NCBI GenBank assembly: GCA_036389315.1
Contig: DASVQF010000048.1
Coordinates: 1-64,000, forward strand
DNA from: DASQYE01 sp036389315
Lineage (GTDB): Bacteria > Acidobacteriota > Blastocatellia > Pyrinomonadales > Pyrinomonadaceae
Reading direction: 5' to 3'
Length of the DNA: 64,000 nt
The position numbers and the translations under genes are program-made. How positions within the stretch are numbered: the first letter of the stretch is position 1; every line of letters begins with the position of its first letter. Positions 1-8,197 of this stretch are shown one piece after another. The notes under the pieces are model-generated. The model had not been told where the DNA came from. It saw only the letters and a program-made list of their open reading frames with translations, and did no database searches.

Positions 1-1
1 G

Positions 2-583
2 AATCCGCCCAAGATCAAGAATCCATCGCTGCCCGTGGCAGCGACCATCGACGCCGACCCGCTCCTGTTTCCCACAGACACGCGCCCGATCCCTTACGGC
101 GACCCGAAGTCTAAGTCCACGGACTTGAGCAGCGGGCCCGGCACAGGCAACGGCATCGGAACTGGAACTGGCGGAGGCGTCGGAAGTGGTGAAGGTGGAG
201 GCGTCGGCCCTGGTCGTGGAGGCAACACGGGCGGCGGTGATCGTCATGAAGGCGGCGGTGGCCCGGGCGGCGGTGGTGGCGGAGATTACGACCGCACCTT
301 CAGCCCGCGCGAAGTGACGCAGAAGGCGCGCATCCTCTCGAAGCCGGAGCCGCAGTACACGGAAGAGGCTCGGCGCAATCAGATCAGCGGGACTGTAGTC
401 TTAAAAGCAGTCTTCTCATCATCGGGACAGGTGACCAATATCCGCGCGGTGAGCAGCCTGCCATATGGGTTGACGGAGAAGGCTATCGCGGCTGCCCGTC
501 AGATCAGGTTCACGCCAGCGATGAAGGACGGGCGAGCCGTGTCGCAGTACATTCAGATCGAATACAACTTCAACCTCTACTGA
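2..583 (+). CDS. TonB C-terminal domain protein, 5' end missing
   Basis: The reading frame is open to the left edge of the window, so the N-terminus (probably a membrane anchor) lies outside. What remains is a proline/lysine stretch, a low-complexity glycine-rich linker of about 60 residues, then a classic TonB C-terminal fold ending in a basic, aromatic-rich tail (ISGTVVLKAVFSSSGQV, then a FTPAMKDGRAV-like segment, final residues FNLY). This family transmits energy from ExbB/ExbD to outer-membrane receptors, or in stand-alone secreted forms simply carries the domain. The long Gly-rich linker replaces the usual Pro/Lys periplasm-spanning region. The family assignment is firm, but no exbBD is visible here, so the partner is unknown. 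Confidence 0.85.
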   Translation, partial: NPPKIKNPSLPVAATIDADPLLFPTDTRPIPYGDPKSKSTDLSSGPGTGNGIGTGTGGGVGSGEGGGVGPGRGGNTGGGDRHEGGGGPGGGGGGDYDRTFSPREVTQKARILSKPEPQYTEEARRNQISGTVVLKAVFSSSGQVTNIRAVSSLPYGLTEKAIAAARQIRFTPAMKDGRAVSQYIQIEYNFNLY

Positions 584-611
584 GAGCGAACAGCTCGCTC
601 TATTTAGCCAT

Positions 612-645
612 AAGCGGCGTCGGGACGATGAACCCGACGCCGCTT
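612..645. terminator. bidirectional intrinsic terminator
   Basis: A perfect 13-bp inverted repeat (612-624 with 633-645, 8-nt loop) lies between the convergent TonB-like gene and the aminotransferase. It is flanked by A-rich and T-rich bases on the two sides, so it can terminate both transcripts. Confidence 0.85.
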
Positions 646-668
646 TTATATTGCCGGTGATGTTGTTG

Positions 669-1868
669 TCAGACCAGGCTTGCCGCGAGGCGGGTGATGC
701 GATTGATGCCTTCCTTCAAGGTGTCGAGCGAGGTTGCGTAAGAGATGCGTATGAAACCTTCGGCCCCGAAGCCTGCTCCGTCCGTGACGACGGTCTGCTC
801 TTGCTTGAGCAGTCTGTCGGCAAACTCTGCGGAGCTTTTCACCTCGCCCTTCAGACAGCCGCGCACGTCAGGGAACGCATAGAACGCGCCTTCAGGAAGG
901 ATGCAGCGAAATCCCGGGATCTTGTCCAGAGCGCGCAGCAGCCAGTCACGCCGCCTGGTGTATTCGTCGAGCATCTGCGTGACGGAATCCTGCGGCCCCT
1001 TCAAAGCCTCTGTCGCCGCGCGCTGGGCTATGGAGTTGGCATTGCTGGTCGAATGGCTCTGGACTTTGAGCATCGCGCGCGTCCACTCTGCGGGCGCGAG
1101 CGCATAGCCCATGCGCCACCCTGTCATGGCATAGGTCTTCGAGAAAGAGCCTGCGATGCACAGCCTTTCGCGCAACTCCCGTGGCAGCGTGGCCGCGCTG
1201 TAGACTTGCGCGGGCGAGTAGACGAAGCGCAGGTAACACTCGTCCGAGACAGCATAGATGTCATGCTCGGCCACCACTTCCATGATGCGCCGGAACTCTT
1301 CGGGCGCGATCACACGTCCCGAAGGGTTATTAGGCGAGTTCAGTATCAGGAGCTTGGTGCGCGGCGTGATGGAGCGTTCGACCTGCTCTGCGGTCAGTTG
1401 AAAATCTGTCTCCTCGGTCTCGATGTAGGTGGGAGTTGCGCCTGCGAAGACGGCGATCTCGGGAAATGTCACCCAGTAGGGTTTTGGAATCAAGACCTCG
1501 TCGCCTGTGCCCGTGAGCGTCACGATGGCATTGAAGATGGCCTGCTTGCCGCCCGAAGTTGCCATCACCTCCGAAGGCTCGAAGCGCGCGCCGAACTCGC
1601 GCTCGTAAAAATCTATGATCGCTCGCTGAAGTTCGCGCGTGCCTGCCGTGGGCGTGTACTTGGTTTGGCCCAGGCGCATCGCTTCCGAGGCGGCGCGCTT
1701 GATGTTTTCGGGAGTATCGAAATCGGGCTCGCCCGCGCCGAGGTCTACGACGTTGATGCCTTCGGCGCGCATCGCTTCGGCGGCCATCATGGCTGCGAGC
1801 GTCGAAGAGGCGCGCATGCGTGCGATATTGTCTGAAATGGGGAATGCTGCTTGGACTGGCTTGGTCAT
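669..1868 (-). CDS. PLP-dependent class I aminotransferase (aspartate aminotransferase type)
   Basis: This 399-residue protein matches the length of subgroup 1-beta/gamma aspartate aminotransferases. It shows the fold-type I signatures: an N-terminal DLGAGEPDFDTP segment that binds substrate, NSPNNPSG in the middle, the Schiff-base lysine in SFSKTYAMTGWRMGY at about residue 242, and a C-terminal arginine in RISYA that would bind the alpha-carboxylate. It would interconvert amino and oxo acids with PLP in the cytoplasm, most likely aspartate/glutamate, possibly prephenate or an aromatic acceptor. Substrate cannot be fixed from sequence alone. It has its own terminator downstream and no obvious operon partner. 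Confidence 0.93.
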   Translation of the reverse strand: MTKPVQAAFPISDNIARMRASSTLAAMMAAEAMRAEGINVVDLGAGEPDFDTPENIKRAASEAMRLGQTKYTPTAGTRELQRAIIDFYEREFGARFEPSEVMATSGGKQAIFNAIVTLTGTGDEVLIPKPYWVTFPEIAVFAGATPTYIETEETDFQLTAEQVERSITPRTKLLILNSPNNPSGRVIAPEEFRRIMEVVAEHDIYAVSDECYLRFVYSPAQVYSAATLPRELRERLCIAGSFSKTYAMTGWRMGYALAPAEWTRAMLKVQSHSTSNANSIAQRAATEALKGPQDSVTQMLDEYTRRRDWLLRALDKIPGFRCILPEGAFYAFPDVRGCLKGEVKSSAEFADRLLKQEQTVVTDGAGFGAEGFIRISYATSLDTLKEGINRITRLAASLV

Positions 1869-1894
1869 CGGTAATCAATAGGAAGCGGAGGCGC

Positions 1895-1930
1895 GGCGCG
1901 AGCTTGGGGCTTCAAAGCCCAACTCGCGCC
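1895..1930 (-). terminator. terminator-like hairpin after the lysine-rich gene
   Basis: A GC-rich inverted repeat of about 13 bp with one bulge lies between the lysine-rich protein gene and the aminotransferase, both on the minus strand. No long T-run follows, so termination strength is uncertain. Confidence 0.5.
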
Positions 1931-1947
1931 ACACCGCCCGGAAAACT

Positions 1948-2247
1948 TTATTTACGCGAGGAGCCGCCCTTCTTGGAAGAGCCTTTCTTCGCGCCGCTCT
2001 TTTTACCACCCTTCTGACCGCCCTTCTTGCCGCCCTTCTTCCCGCCCTTTTTCGCAGGGCCCTTGTTAGTCTTCTTGCCGCGACCCGACCCGCTCTTCTT
2101 CCCGCCGCCGGAAGACTTATTGACTGTGGCCCAGGCGCGGCGCTCGGCCTCATCTTCGGAGACGCCGCGCGATTCGTAGCCCTCTTCGATGTGCTCGGCC
2201 TGTCGCTTCTGCTTGTCCGTGTAAGCGCCTTTATCTCCTCTTGGCAT
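1948..2247 (-). CDS. small protein with lysine/glycine-rich tail (plasmid-stabilisation or histone-like type)
   Basis: The 99 residues split in two. Residues 1-45 form a short acidic/basic helical segment (KRQAEHIEEGYESRGVSEDE) of the kind annotated as plasmid stabilisation protein in many genomes. Residues 46-99 are almost only Lys, Gly, Ser and Ala in KKGGKKGG-like repeats. Such tails bind DNA non-specifically in histone H1-like and HU-like bacterial proteins. ATG at 2247 is preceded by a strong SD (GGGAGG). A nucleoid-associated or DNA-protecting role is inference. The repeat DNA is prone to slippage, so the exact tail length may vary between strains. Confidence 0.75.
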   Translation of the reverse strand: MPRGDKGAYTDKQKRQAEHIEEGYESRGVSEDEAERRAWATVNKSSGGGKKSGSGRGKKTNKGPAKKGGKKGGKKGGQKGGKKSGAKKGSSKKGGSSRK

Positions 2248-2318
2248 TTCCTTGTCCCTCCCTCTTGAGCCTTGTCGTAGAACTGCTGTTTGGAAAGTAT
2301 AGCACGCTCACGCCGCGT

Positions 2319-2813
2319 TCAATTCTTATTGAGCTTTCTTCTCATCCTCGCTTCGACCGCGCCCGGCACCAGCCCGTCAATTTTTCCGCCGAGTTGAAAG
2401 ACCTCCTTGACGAGGCGCGAGCTGACGTAAGAATAGACCTCTGCGGGCATCATAAAAACAGTCTCGATGCGCGGCTCCTGGCGGCGATTCATGAGGGCCA
2501 TCTGCAACTCGTATTCATAATCGGAGACGGCGCGGATGCCGCGCACGATGGCGTCGGCCTCGCGCTCGATGGCGTAATGCACCAGGAGCCCTTCAAAATC
2601 TTCGACCCTCAGCGTGCACGCGCCCCGGTTGATCTCGCCCAGGACTTCCGTCAACATCTCGCGCCGCTCCTCTAGGGTAAAGAGCGGCCGCTTTTCGGGG
2701 TTGACGAGGATGGCGATGATGATCTCGTCGAAGAGCTTGCAGCCGCGCTCGATTATGTCCAGGTGGCCGTTGGTCACCGGATCGAATGAGCCGGGATAGA
2801 TTGCGCGTCGCAT
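2319..2813 (-). CDS. coaD: phosphopantetheine adenylyltransferase
   Basis: CoaD transfers AMP from ATP to 4'-phosphopantetheine, making dephospho-CoA, the penultimate step of coenzyme A synthesis. The 164-residue length is typical. It carries the nucleotidyltransferase motif YPGSFDPVTNGHLDI at residues 6-20 (the HxGH-type TNGH), the family segment EADAIVRGIRAVSDYEYE, and the C-terminal SSRLVKEVFQLGG that forms the second nucleotide-binding patch. It stands alone on the minus strand without a visible coenzyme A partner. Confidence 0.97.
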   Translation of the reverse strand: MRRAIYPGSFDPVTNGHLDIIERGCKLFDEIIIAILVNPEKRPLFTLEERREMLTEVLGEINRGACTLRVEDFEGLLVHYAIEREADAIVRGIRAVSDYEYELQMALMNRRQEPRIETVFMMPAEVYSYVSSRLVKEVFQLGGKIDGLVPGAVEARMRRKLNKN

Positions 2814-3055
2814 AGAGCGTGGATGTGCCTTGAAGCTGAAAGAACGACAGCAAAGTTATCATAGCCCGGTGGGATGGAACAATGACCGGGAGGCTAGAGA
2901 TAAAGCTTCGGCGCGCTTGAAGGACGAGCAGAGCGGGCTTCATGGATGAGCCGGGGGCGCGCGCAGCGCAATGGGGCCTCGATGCCGGAGCGGGTGGTTA
3001 AGCGAGGCCCGCCCCGGCAGTTGTTCGCGACCGTCGGTGTGTGAAGTCTAAAGCC

Positions 3056-3442
3056 TCAGCCGGCGTTGACTATACTGATGGTTTGAATGTCCGTGTAGGG
3101 CGCGCCTTCCACGTTGATGCGATAGCTTTTGTAGAGCTTATCGGTCGAGAGCCAGACCTCAAGGATGTAAGTGCCGGGCCGGACATTACGAATGTAATAC
3201 ATGCCGTTGTTACCCGTATAAGTGTCCGGCATCTTTTCTTTCGTGTCCTCGCGGTACAACCTCACGAGAATATATGTGGCCGGGACAACTCCGGCCGCCG
3301 TCTGCCGGTCAATTCTGCCGCGCACGGTCGAGTCCGCTACCGCTGCGCCCGCGCTTACGGCCGGGCCCAGGGAAGCGACCGCCCATGAGATTAATAGGAG
3401 GAACAGAAGGACAGTGTGGTTGCGTCTCTTTTGTGAGTACAT
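3056..3442 (-). CDS. exported protein with carboxypeptidase-regulatory-like domain
   Basis: About 128 residues. I place the start at ATG 3442, directly after the stop of the upstream gene, because an SD (AGGAGG) sits just before it; the frame opens further upstream without support. Residues 1-35 form a signal peptide (basic start, then LLFLLLISWAVASLGPAVSAGA). The rest is one beta-sandwich domain of the carboxypeptidase-regulatory/CarboxypepD_reg type: GRIDRQTAAGVV, then NNGMYYIRNVRPGTYILEV. Such domains bind or support other envelope proteins. It is probably co-translated with the membrane protein upstream (stop TAA at 3446-3444). Confidence 0.75.
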   Translation of the reverse strand: MYSQKRRNHTVLLFLLLISWAVASLGPAVSAGAAVADSTVRGRIDRQTAAGVVPATYILVRLYREDTKEKMPDTYTGNNGMYYIRNVRPGTYILEVWLSTDKLYKSYRINVEGAPYTDIQTISIVNAG

Positions 3443-3443
3443 C

Positions 3444-4037
3444 TTATTTGCCTCCTTGCTGCAAGCTGATTTCCTGCGGGGCTTGGGCATTGGCAAGGTT
3501 TAGCTGCGTCTCCCGGGGAAGAAAGACAGTCTCTCCCAGAGTGATTAGCGGCGGGCGGCCTTTAGGAATCAATTGGGCATCGGGTTTCGGTACGTCCTCC
3601 AGGTCTACATCGCGAGGCTCATAGCCGTCGCCTTCAAACTTAATGATCGGGAGTCTGGCCGAGCCCTGAGCCACGACGGCCATCGTGAACTTACCGTCGT
3701 GCTGAATATTAATCGAGGCTGGCAGAGTAGAGATCCTGAAATCGTTCTGCTTGTAACTGTTTTTTCCGTCAAGAGCGACTTTGCCGGTGACTTCCCAGAC
3801 CTTGTATTCTTTATCGGGAGGCTCGGGGCGCATGAGGATGAAACCGCTCATGGTGATGAACAGCAGGAAGTATCCTGCGAACGCGCCGGTCAGTTGAATG
3901 CTGAGGCCCTTCCATGGGCCGCTCACCTTGGTCTTCCGGCCAGCAGGCAGCGCCCTGTATAAGAGGTAGGCTGGGACGATGGGGAAGATCAGAATGATGG
4001 TGGCGTAGACGATGGTCGTGATTAGGTAGATTGACAT
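3444..4037 (-). CDS. membrane protein of unknown function
   Basis: The 197-residue protein has two hydrophobic helices (about residues 4-27 and 47-68), then an extracytoplasmic part of about 125 residues with beta-strand character and a Pro-rich end. A segment GKVALDGKNSYKQNDFRI suggests a small sandwich domain. ATG 4037 is preceded by a good SD (AAGGAG). I do not recognise the family. The next gene downstream starts one base after its stop and is also exported, so the two probably act together in the envelope. Confidence 0.7.
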   Translation of the reverse strand: MSIYLITTIVYATIILIFPIVPAYLLYRALPAGRKTKVSGPWKGLSIQLTGAFAGYFLLFITMSGFILMRPEPPDKEYKVWEVTGKVALDGKNSYKQNDFRISTLPASINIQHDGKFTMAVVAQGSARLPIIKFEGDGYEPRDVDLEDVPKPDAQLIPKGRPPLITLGETVFLPRETQLNLANAQAPQEISLQQGGK

Positions 4038-4466
4038 GAGGTTTTGCTCCTTGTTCTATAGGCCGGTCGGATGGGCTCGCACAGTCGTTCGAGCCGGATT
4101 CAGAAGTTGCGGGGCGTCAGTCGTCCTGGCTTTGGAATCTCTGTCTTGCGCGAGGATGGGCAGAGGAGTCGGGGCGACCACGCAGAAGCGGTGACGGTCA
4201 GGAGGTGAATGTTAAGTAGGCCCTCGCTGACTTCCTTGAACTCAGGGCCGGGATTATAGCACAGGAAATCCGGGCCACAAGCAAATTCGGTAGCCCCTGG
4301 CGAGCCAGGCTCAAATCCGGCTATGGCCGGTCTCGGGCTAAGCTGTCTCATAGGTCATTAGCTGGCCTCCTGCTCTTCAAGTAATTGTGCAGTTTTCGGA
4401 GAAACATTTCACCGGGGGCGCTGGTGCACGCAGCAAGGCTCTGTCCGGCCGCTCCCGTTCACCCTC
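4038..4466. other. intergenic region with no convincing gene
   Basis: Between the divergent membrane-protein gene and the metH promoter I see no gene. An 83-residue minus-strand frame at 4100-4351 has no SD and no family features. The upstream promoter of the membrane-protein gene presumably lies here but is not obvious. Confidence 0.5.
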
Positions 4467-4495
4467 TTGACATGAGGGGCGGCGGGTGTTTCAAT
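4467..4495 (+). promoter_or_regulatory. sigma70-like promoter of metH
   Basis: A consensus -35 TTGACA (4467-4472) is followed after 17 bp by TTCAAT (4490-4495), four of six bases matching the -10 consensus. Transcription would start near 4502, just before the riboswitch at 4510. Confidence 0.7.
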
Positions 4496-4509
4496 ACCAG
4501 GGTCAACAA

Positions 4510-4562
4510 ACGTGGTGAGTTAAGGCAACTTGCGGCCACGTAAAATAAACTGCTAAACAGCT
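4510..4562 (+). promoter_or_regulatory. SAM-II-like riboswitch upstream of metH
   Basis: The stretch has the order and spacing of the SAM-II (metA-type) aptamer. P1 is formed by CGTGG (4511-4515) and CCACG (4536-4540). The first loop holds TGAGTTAAGGC, close to the conserved TGATTT(A/G). P1's 3' side is preceded by CTTGCGGC, close to the conserved TTGCAGC. After P1 come an A-rich stretch (TAAAATAA) and CTGCTAAAC, matching the conserved GCTAAA pseudoknot strand. SAM-II aptamers bind S-adenosylmethionine and repress methionine/SAM genes, so a place in front of methionine synthase is as expected. One change (GATTT to GAGTT) departs from the consensus I know. Assignment is by eye, without a covariance model. 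Confidence 0.8.
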
Positions 4563-4600
4563 CGGCGAGTCTTTCCACGACTAATCGAAACAGGCTTTTG

Positions 4601-4637
4601 ACGGAAGGCCCCGCGTTGTTCGGCGCGGGGCTTCCGT
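4601..4637 (+). terminator. attenuator hairpin before metH
   Basis: A 14-bp GC-rich stem with one bulged G (4601-4615 with 4624-4637, 8-nt loop) is followed by TTTGTAT. It ends 11 bases before the metH start and lies about 40 bases after the riboswitch aptamer. It could be the expression platform (terminator) of the switch. No SD lies between hairpin and start codon. Confidence 0.7.
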
Positions 4638-4648
4638 TTGTATAACTT

Positions 4649-7600
4649 ATGAAGAGTTTTCTCGATGCTACAAAAGAGCGCATAGTCGTCTTCGACGGCG
4701 CGATGGGGACGAACCTGCACGCGCAAGGGCTGACGATTGAGGATTACGGCGGGCCGCAGTTTGAAAACTGCACCGAGCACTTGCTCATCACTCGTCCCGA
4801 CGCCGTGGAGAATGTCCACACGGCATTCCTCGAAGTCGGCTGCGACGTGGTCGAGACCGACACGTTCGGCGCAAACCCAATCGTGCTGGCCGAGTTTCAG
4901 ATTCCGCACCTGGCTTATGAGCTGAACGTCAAGGCCGCGCAGTTGGCCCGGCGTATCGCCCGCGATTACTCGACAAGAGAGAAGCCGCGCTGGGTCGCCG
5001 GCTCTATGGGCCCAGGGACGAAGCTGCCGACGCTCGGCCACGTCACCTACGGCGAGCTGAAAGCCTCTTACGCCGAGCAGGTGCGCGGGCTCTTCGACGG
5101 AGGCGTTGACCTCTTCATAGTCGAGACCTGCCAGGACTTGCTGCAAACGAAAGCCGCGCTCGCAGCCATCTTCGAGCAGTTCGAGCGCGCCCGCGAGCGG
5201 CGGCCAGTCATCGCGCAGGTCACGATAGAAGTCTTCGGCACGATGCTCAACGGGACGGAGATCAGCGCGGCCCTCACTGCCCTTGAGCCGTTCCCCATTG
5301 ACGTGATCGGCATGAACTGCGGCACTGGGCCCAGGCACATGACCGAAAGCATTCGCTACCTGTGCGAGAACTCTCCGCTGCCCGTCTCCGTGCTCCCGAA
5401 CGCAGGCTTACCGGAGGTCAAAGACGGCGACACGCATTACGACGAGACGCCTGAATCTTTCGTCGCGCAGATCAACCACTTCGCCAGGGATTTCGGCGTC
5501 AACGTAGTCGGCGGCTGCTGCGGCACTACTCCCGCGCACCTGAAGCTGGTCGTCGAAGCGATGCAGGGAGTGACGCCGAAGAGGCGCGACGCGCGGCTAG
5601 TCCCTTCGGCCTCGTCCATCTACATGCAGCAGCCCTATGTTCAGGACAACTCTTTCCTGATCGTCGGAGAGCGGGTCAACGCGAGCGGCTCGAAAAAGAT
5701 GCGCGACCTCCTGAACGCGGAGGATTGGGACGGCCTGGTCTCGCTCGCCAAGGAGCAGGAGCGCGAGGGCGCGCACGTCCTGGACGTGAACGTGGACTTC
5801 GTGGGCCGCGACGGCGTGCGCGATATGCACGCATTGGCCGCGAGGCTCGTGACGAACGTCAAGATTCCCCTGATGCTCGACTCTACGGAGTGGCAGAAGA
5901 TGGAGGCGGGCCTTGAGCACGCGGGCGGGAAGTGCATTCTGAACTCTACGAACTACGAGGACGGAGAGCCGCGCTTCGCTAAAGTGCTTGAGCTGGCCAA
6001 ACGCTTCGGCGCTGGCATCGTGATCGGCACGATTGACGAGGAGGGAATGGCCCGCACGGCCGAAGGCAAGCTGCGCATAGCGCGCCGTGCTTACGAACAG
6101 GCGACCGAGAAATACGCCGTTCCTGCGCACGACATCTTCTTCGACCCGCTCGCGCTCCCCATCTCCACAGGGATTGAGGAAGACCGCCGCAACGCTTTGG
6201 AGACCATCGAAGCGATTCGCCGCATCAAGGCGGAGTTGCCCGGATGCTTTACCATCCTCGGCGTCTCGAATATCTCGTTCGGGCTGAATCCGGCCGCGCG
6301 CGTGGCGCTCAACTCGGTCTTTCTGCATGACGCTGTGGAGGCGGGCCTGGACGCTGCCATCGTCAACGCGAGCAAGATCATTCCGCTCAACCGCATCGAA
6401 GAGCGGCAGCGCGAAGTCGCGCGCCAGCTCATCTACGACGAGCGCAGGTTCGACGGCGACGTTTGCACCTACGACCCGCTCGGCGAGTTCACAAGGCTCT
6501 TCGAGGGCGTCACGACCAAGAGCGTGAAGAAGGACACGAGCACGCTGCCGGTCGAAGAGCGTTTGAAGCGCCACATCATCGACGGCGAAAAGATCGGCCT
6601 CGAAGACCAATTGAAACTGGCGCTCGAACGATATTCGGCCCTGGACATCATCAACACCATCCTTCTCGACGGCATGAAGGTCGTGGGCGAACTCTTCGGC
6701 AGCGGGCAGATGCAGCTTCCCTTCGTCCTCCAATCGGCCGAGGCCATGAAGACGGCCGTGCGCTTTCTGGAACCCTACATGGAGAAGAAGGGCGGCGCGA
6801 CCGAGAAGGGGACGATGGTGCTCGCCACAGTCAAGGGCGATGTCCACGACATAGGCAAGAACCTCGTAGACATCATCCTGACCAACAACGGCTACAAGGT
6901 CGTCAACCTCGGCATCAAGCAGCCGATTGACGAAATCCTGCGCGCCTCGGAAGAGCACAAGGCCGATGCCATAGGCATGAGCGGCCTGCTGGTCAAATCC
7001 ACGCTCATCATGCGCGACAATCTGGAATTGATGAACGAGCGCGGCATTCAAGTGCCAGTCGTGCTCGGCGGCGCAGCCCTCACGCGGCGCTACGTCGAAG
7101 ACGATCTGAAATCCCTCTACCGTGGCCGGCTCTTCTACGCAAAGGACGCCTTTGACGGCCTGCACACGATGGACGCGCTCACGGGCGGGGGTAACGGCGC
7201 TGCCCGGCAGGGGAAGGATGAAAGCAAAGCTGCTGCCCGTCCTTCGGGCAACGGCGACGGCGCTGAAGCTTCCGACGCCGAAGACCTGGTCGGCGAAGAC
7301 GCCAAGCTCGGCATTCGTAAACAGGCGCGGCCCCGCGCCGTCACAAAAGTCGCCGGCGACGTGACGCACACCGAGCGTTCTGACGTTCGCCGTGACGTGC
7401 CCATCCCGCGCGCTCCCTTCTACGGCTCGCGTGTGGTCGAAGACGTGCCGCTCGACGAGGTCTTCGGTTTCGTCAACGAGGCTGCGCTCTTCAAAGGTCA
7501 GTGGCAGTTCAAGCAGGGACGCAGGAGCGCAGAGGAGTACCGCGCCTTCGTGGCTGAGACCGTGCGGCCCATCTACGACGAGCTGAAGGAGCGCTCCAAG

Positions 7601-8197
7601 CGCCAGGAGCTTCTCGTGCCGCGCGTCGTCTACGGTTATTTCCCGTGCCAGTCCGAGGCGAACGACCTCATCATCTACGAAGAGGACGAGCGCACGGAGC
7701 GCCTGCGCTTTACTTTCCCGCGCCAGCCCTCGGGCAAGCGCCTCTGCCTGGCAGATTACTTCGCCTCGCGCCAGTCTGGGCGCATAGACACTGTGGCCTT
7801 TCATCTGGTGACAGTGGGCCGCCGCGCCAGCTCTTACTCGCAGGAATTGTTCAGGGGGGATAACTACGCCGACTATCTCTTCTTTCATGGCTTGAGCGTG
7901 GAGTCGGCAGAGGCGCTGGCCGAGCTGTGGCACAAGCGCATCCGCGAAGAGCTTGGAATTGCGGGCCGAGACGCCACGGAAGTCACGAAGCTCTTTCACC
8001 AGGGCTATCAGGGCTCGCGCTTCAGCTTCGGCTATCCGGCGTGCCCGAACCTCGAAGACCAGACCAAGCTCTTCGAGCTGTTAGACCCGTCGCGCATAGA
8101 CGTGGAGTTGACCGAAGAGTTTCAGCTAGACCCTGAGCAATCGACTTCGGCGATCATCGTCCATCACGAAGAAGCCAAATACTTTTCGATTGATTAA
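4649..8197 (+). CDS. metH: cobalamin-dependent methionine synthase
   Basis: The 1182-residue protein has the full MetH layout. A homocysteine-methyltransferase domain (1-320) opens with FDGAMGTNLH and carries the zinc cysteines in GMNCGTG and GGCCGTTP. A pterin-binding domain (about 335-600) contains ILGVSNISFG. A cap (about 640-735) leads to the B12-binding domain (about 720-855) with the cobalt-ligand motif DVHDIGKN at 731-738. A charged linker of about 60 residues precedes the activation domain (about 920-1182), with the SAM-binding GYPACPN near the end. It methylates homocysteine using methyltetrahydrofolate, and SAM plus an electron donor reactivate it. The acyltransferase downstream overlaps its stop by 8 bases. 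Confidence 0.97.
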   Translation: MKSFLDATKERIVVFDGAMGTNLHAQGLTIEDYGGPQFENCTEHLLITRPDAVENVHTAFLEVGCDVVETDTFGANPIVLAEFQIPHLAYELNVKAAQLARRIARDYSTREKPRWVAGSMGPGTKLPTLGHVTYGELKASYAEQVRGLFDGGVDLFIVETCQDLLQTKAALAAIFEQFERARERRPVIAQVTIEVFGTMLNGTEISAALTALEPFPIDVIGMNCGTGPRHMTESIRYLCENSPLPVSVLPNAGLPEVKDGDTHYDETPESFVAQINHFARDFGVNVVGGCCGTTPAHLKLVVEAMQGVTPKRRDARLVPSASSIYMQQPYVQDNSFLIVGERVNASGSKKMRDLLNAEDWDGLVSLAKEQEREGAHVLDVNVDFVGRDGVRDMHALAARLVTNVKIPLMLDSTEWQKMEAGLEHAGGKCILNSTNYEDGEPRFAKVLELAKRFGAGIVIGTIDEEGMARTAEGKLRIARRAYEQATEKYAVPAHDIFFDPLALPISTGIEEDRRNALETIEAIRRIKAELPGCFTILGVSNISFGLNPAARVALNSVFLHDAVEAGLDAAIVNASKIIPLNRIEERQREVARQLIYDERRFDGDVCTYDPLGEFTRLFEGVTTKSVKKDTSTLPVEERLKRHIIDGEKIGLEDQLKLALERYSALDIINTILLDGMKVVGELFGSGQMQLPFVLQSAEAMKTAVRFLEPYMEKKGGATEKGTMVLATVKGDVHDIGKNLVDIILTNNGYKVVNLGIKQPIDEILRASEEHKADAIGMSGLLVKSTLIMRDNLELMNERGIQVPVVLGGAALTRRYVEDDLKSLYRGRLFYAKDAFDGLHTMDALTGGGNGAARQGKDESKAAARPSGNGDGAEASDAEDLVGEDAKLGIRKQARPRAVTKVAGDVTHTERSDVRRDVPIPRAPFYGSRVVEDVPLDEVFGFVNEAALFKGQWQFKQGRRSAEEYRAFVAETVRPIYDELKERSKRQELLVPRVVYGYFPCQSEANDLIIYEEDERTERLRFTFPRQPSGKRLCLADYFASRQSGRIDTVAFHLVTVGRRASSYSQELFRGDNYADYLFFHGLSVESAEALAELWHKRIREELGIAGRDATEVTKLFHQGYQGSRFSFGYPACPNLEDQTKLFELLDPSRIDVELTEEFQLDPEQSTSAIIVHHEEAKYFSID

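Noticed and set aside
4100..4351. 83-codon minus-strand frame upstream of metH
   Set aside because: No SD, no recognisable fold, and unusual residue composition.
5597..7999. An 800-codon open frame on the minus strand inside metH
   Set aside because: It is antisense to conserved metH domains, has no family motif, and arises from GC-rich codon use. The same applies to the long antisense frames at 11711-13873, 13922-15760, 651-1835 and 45525-46382.
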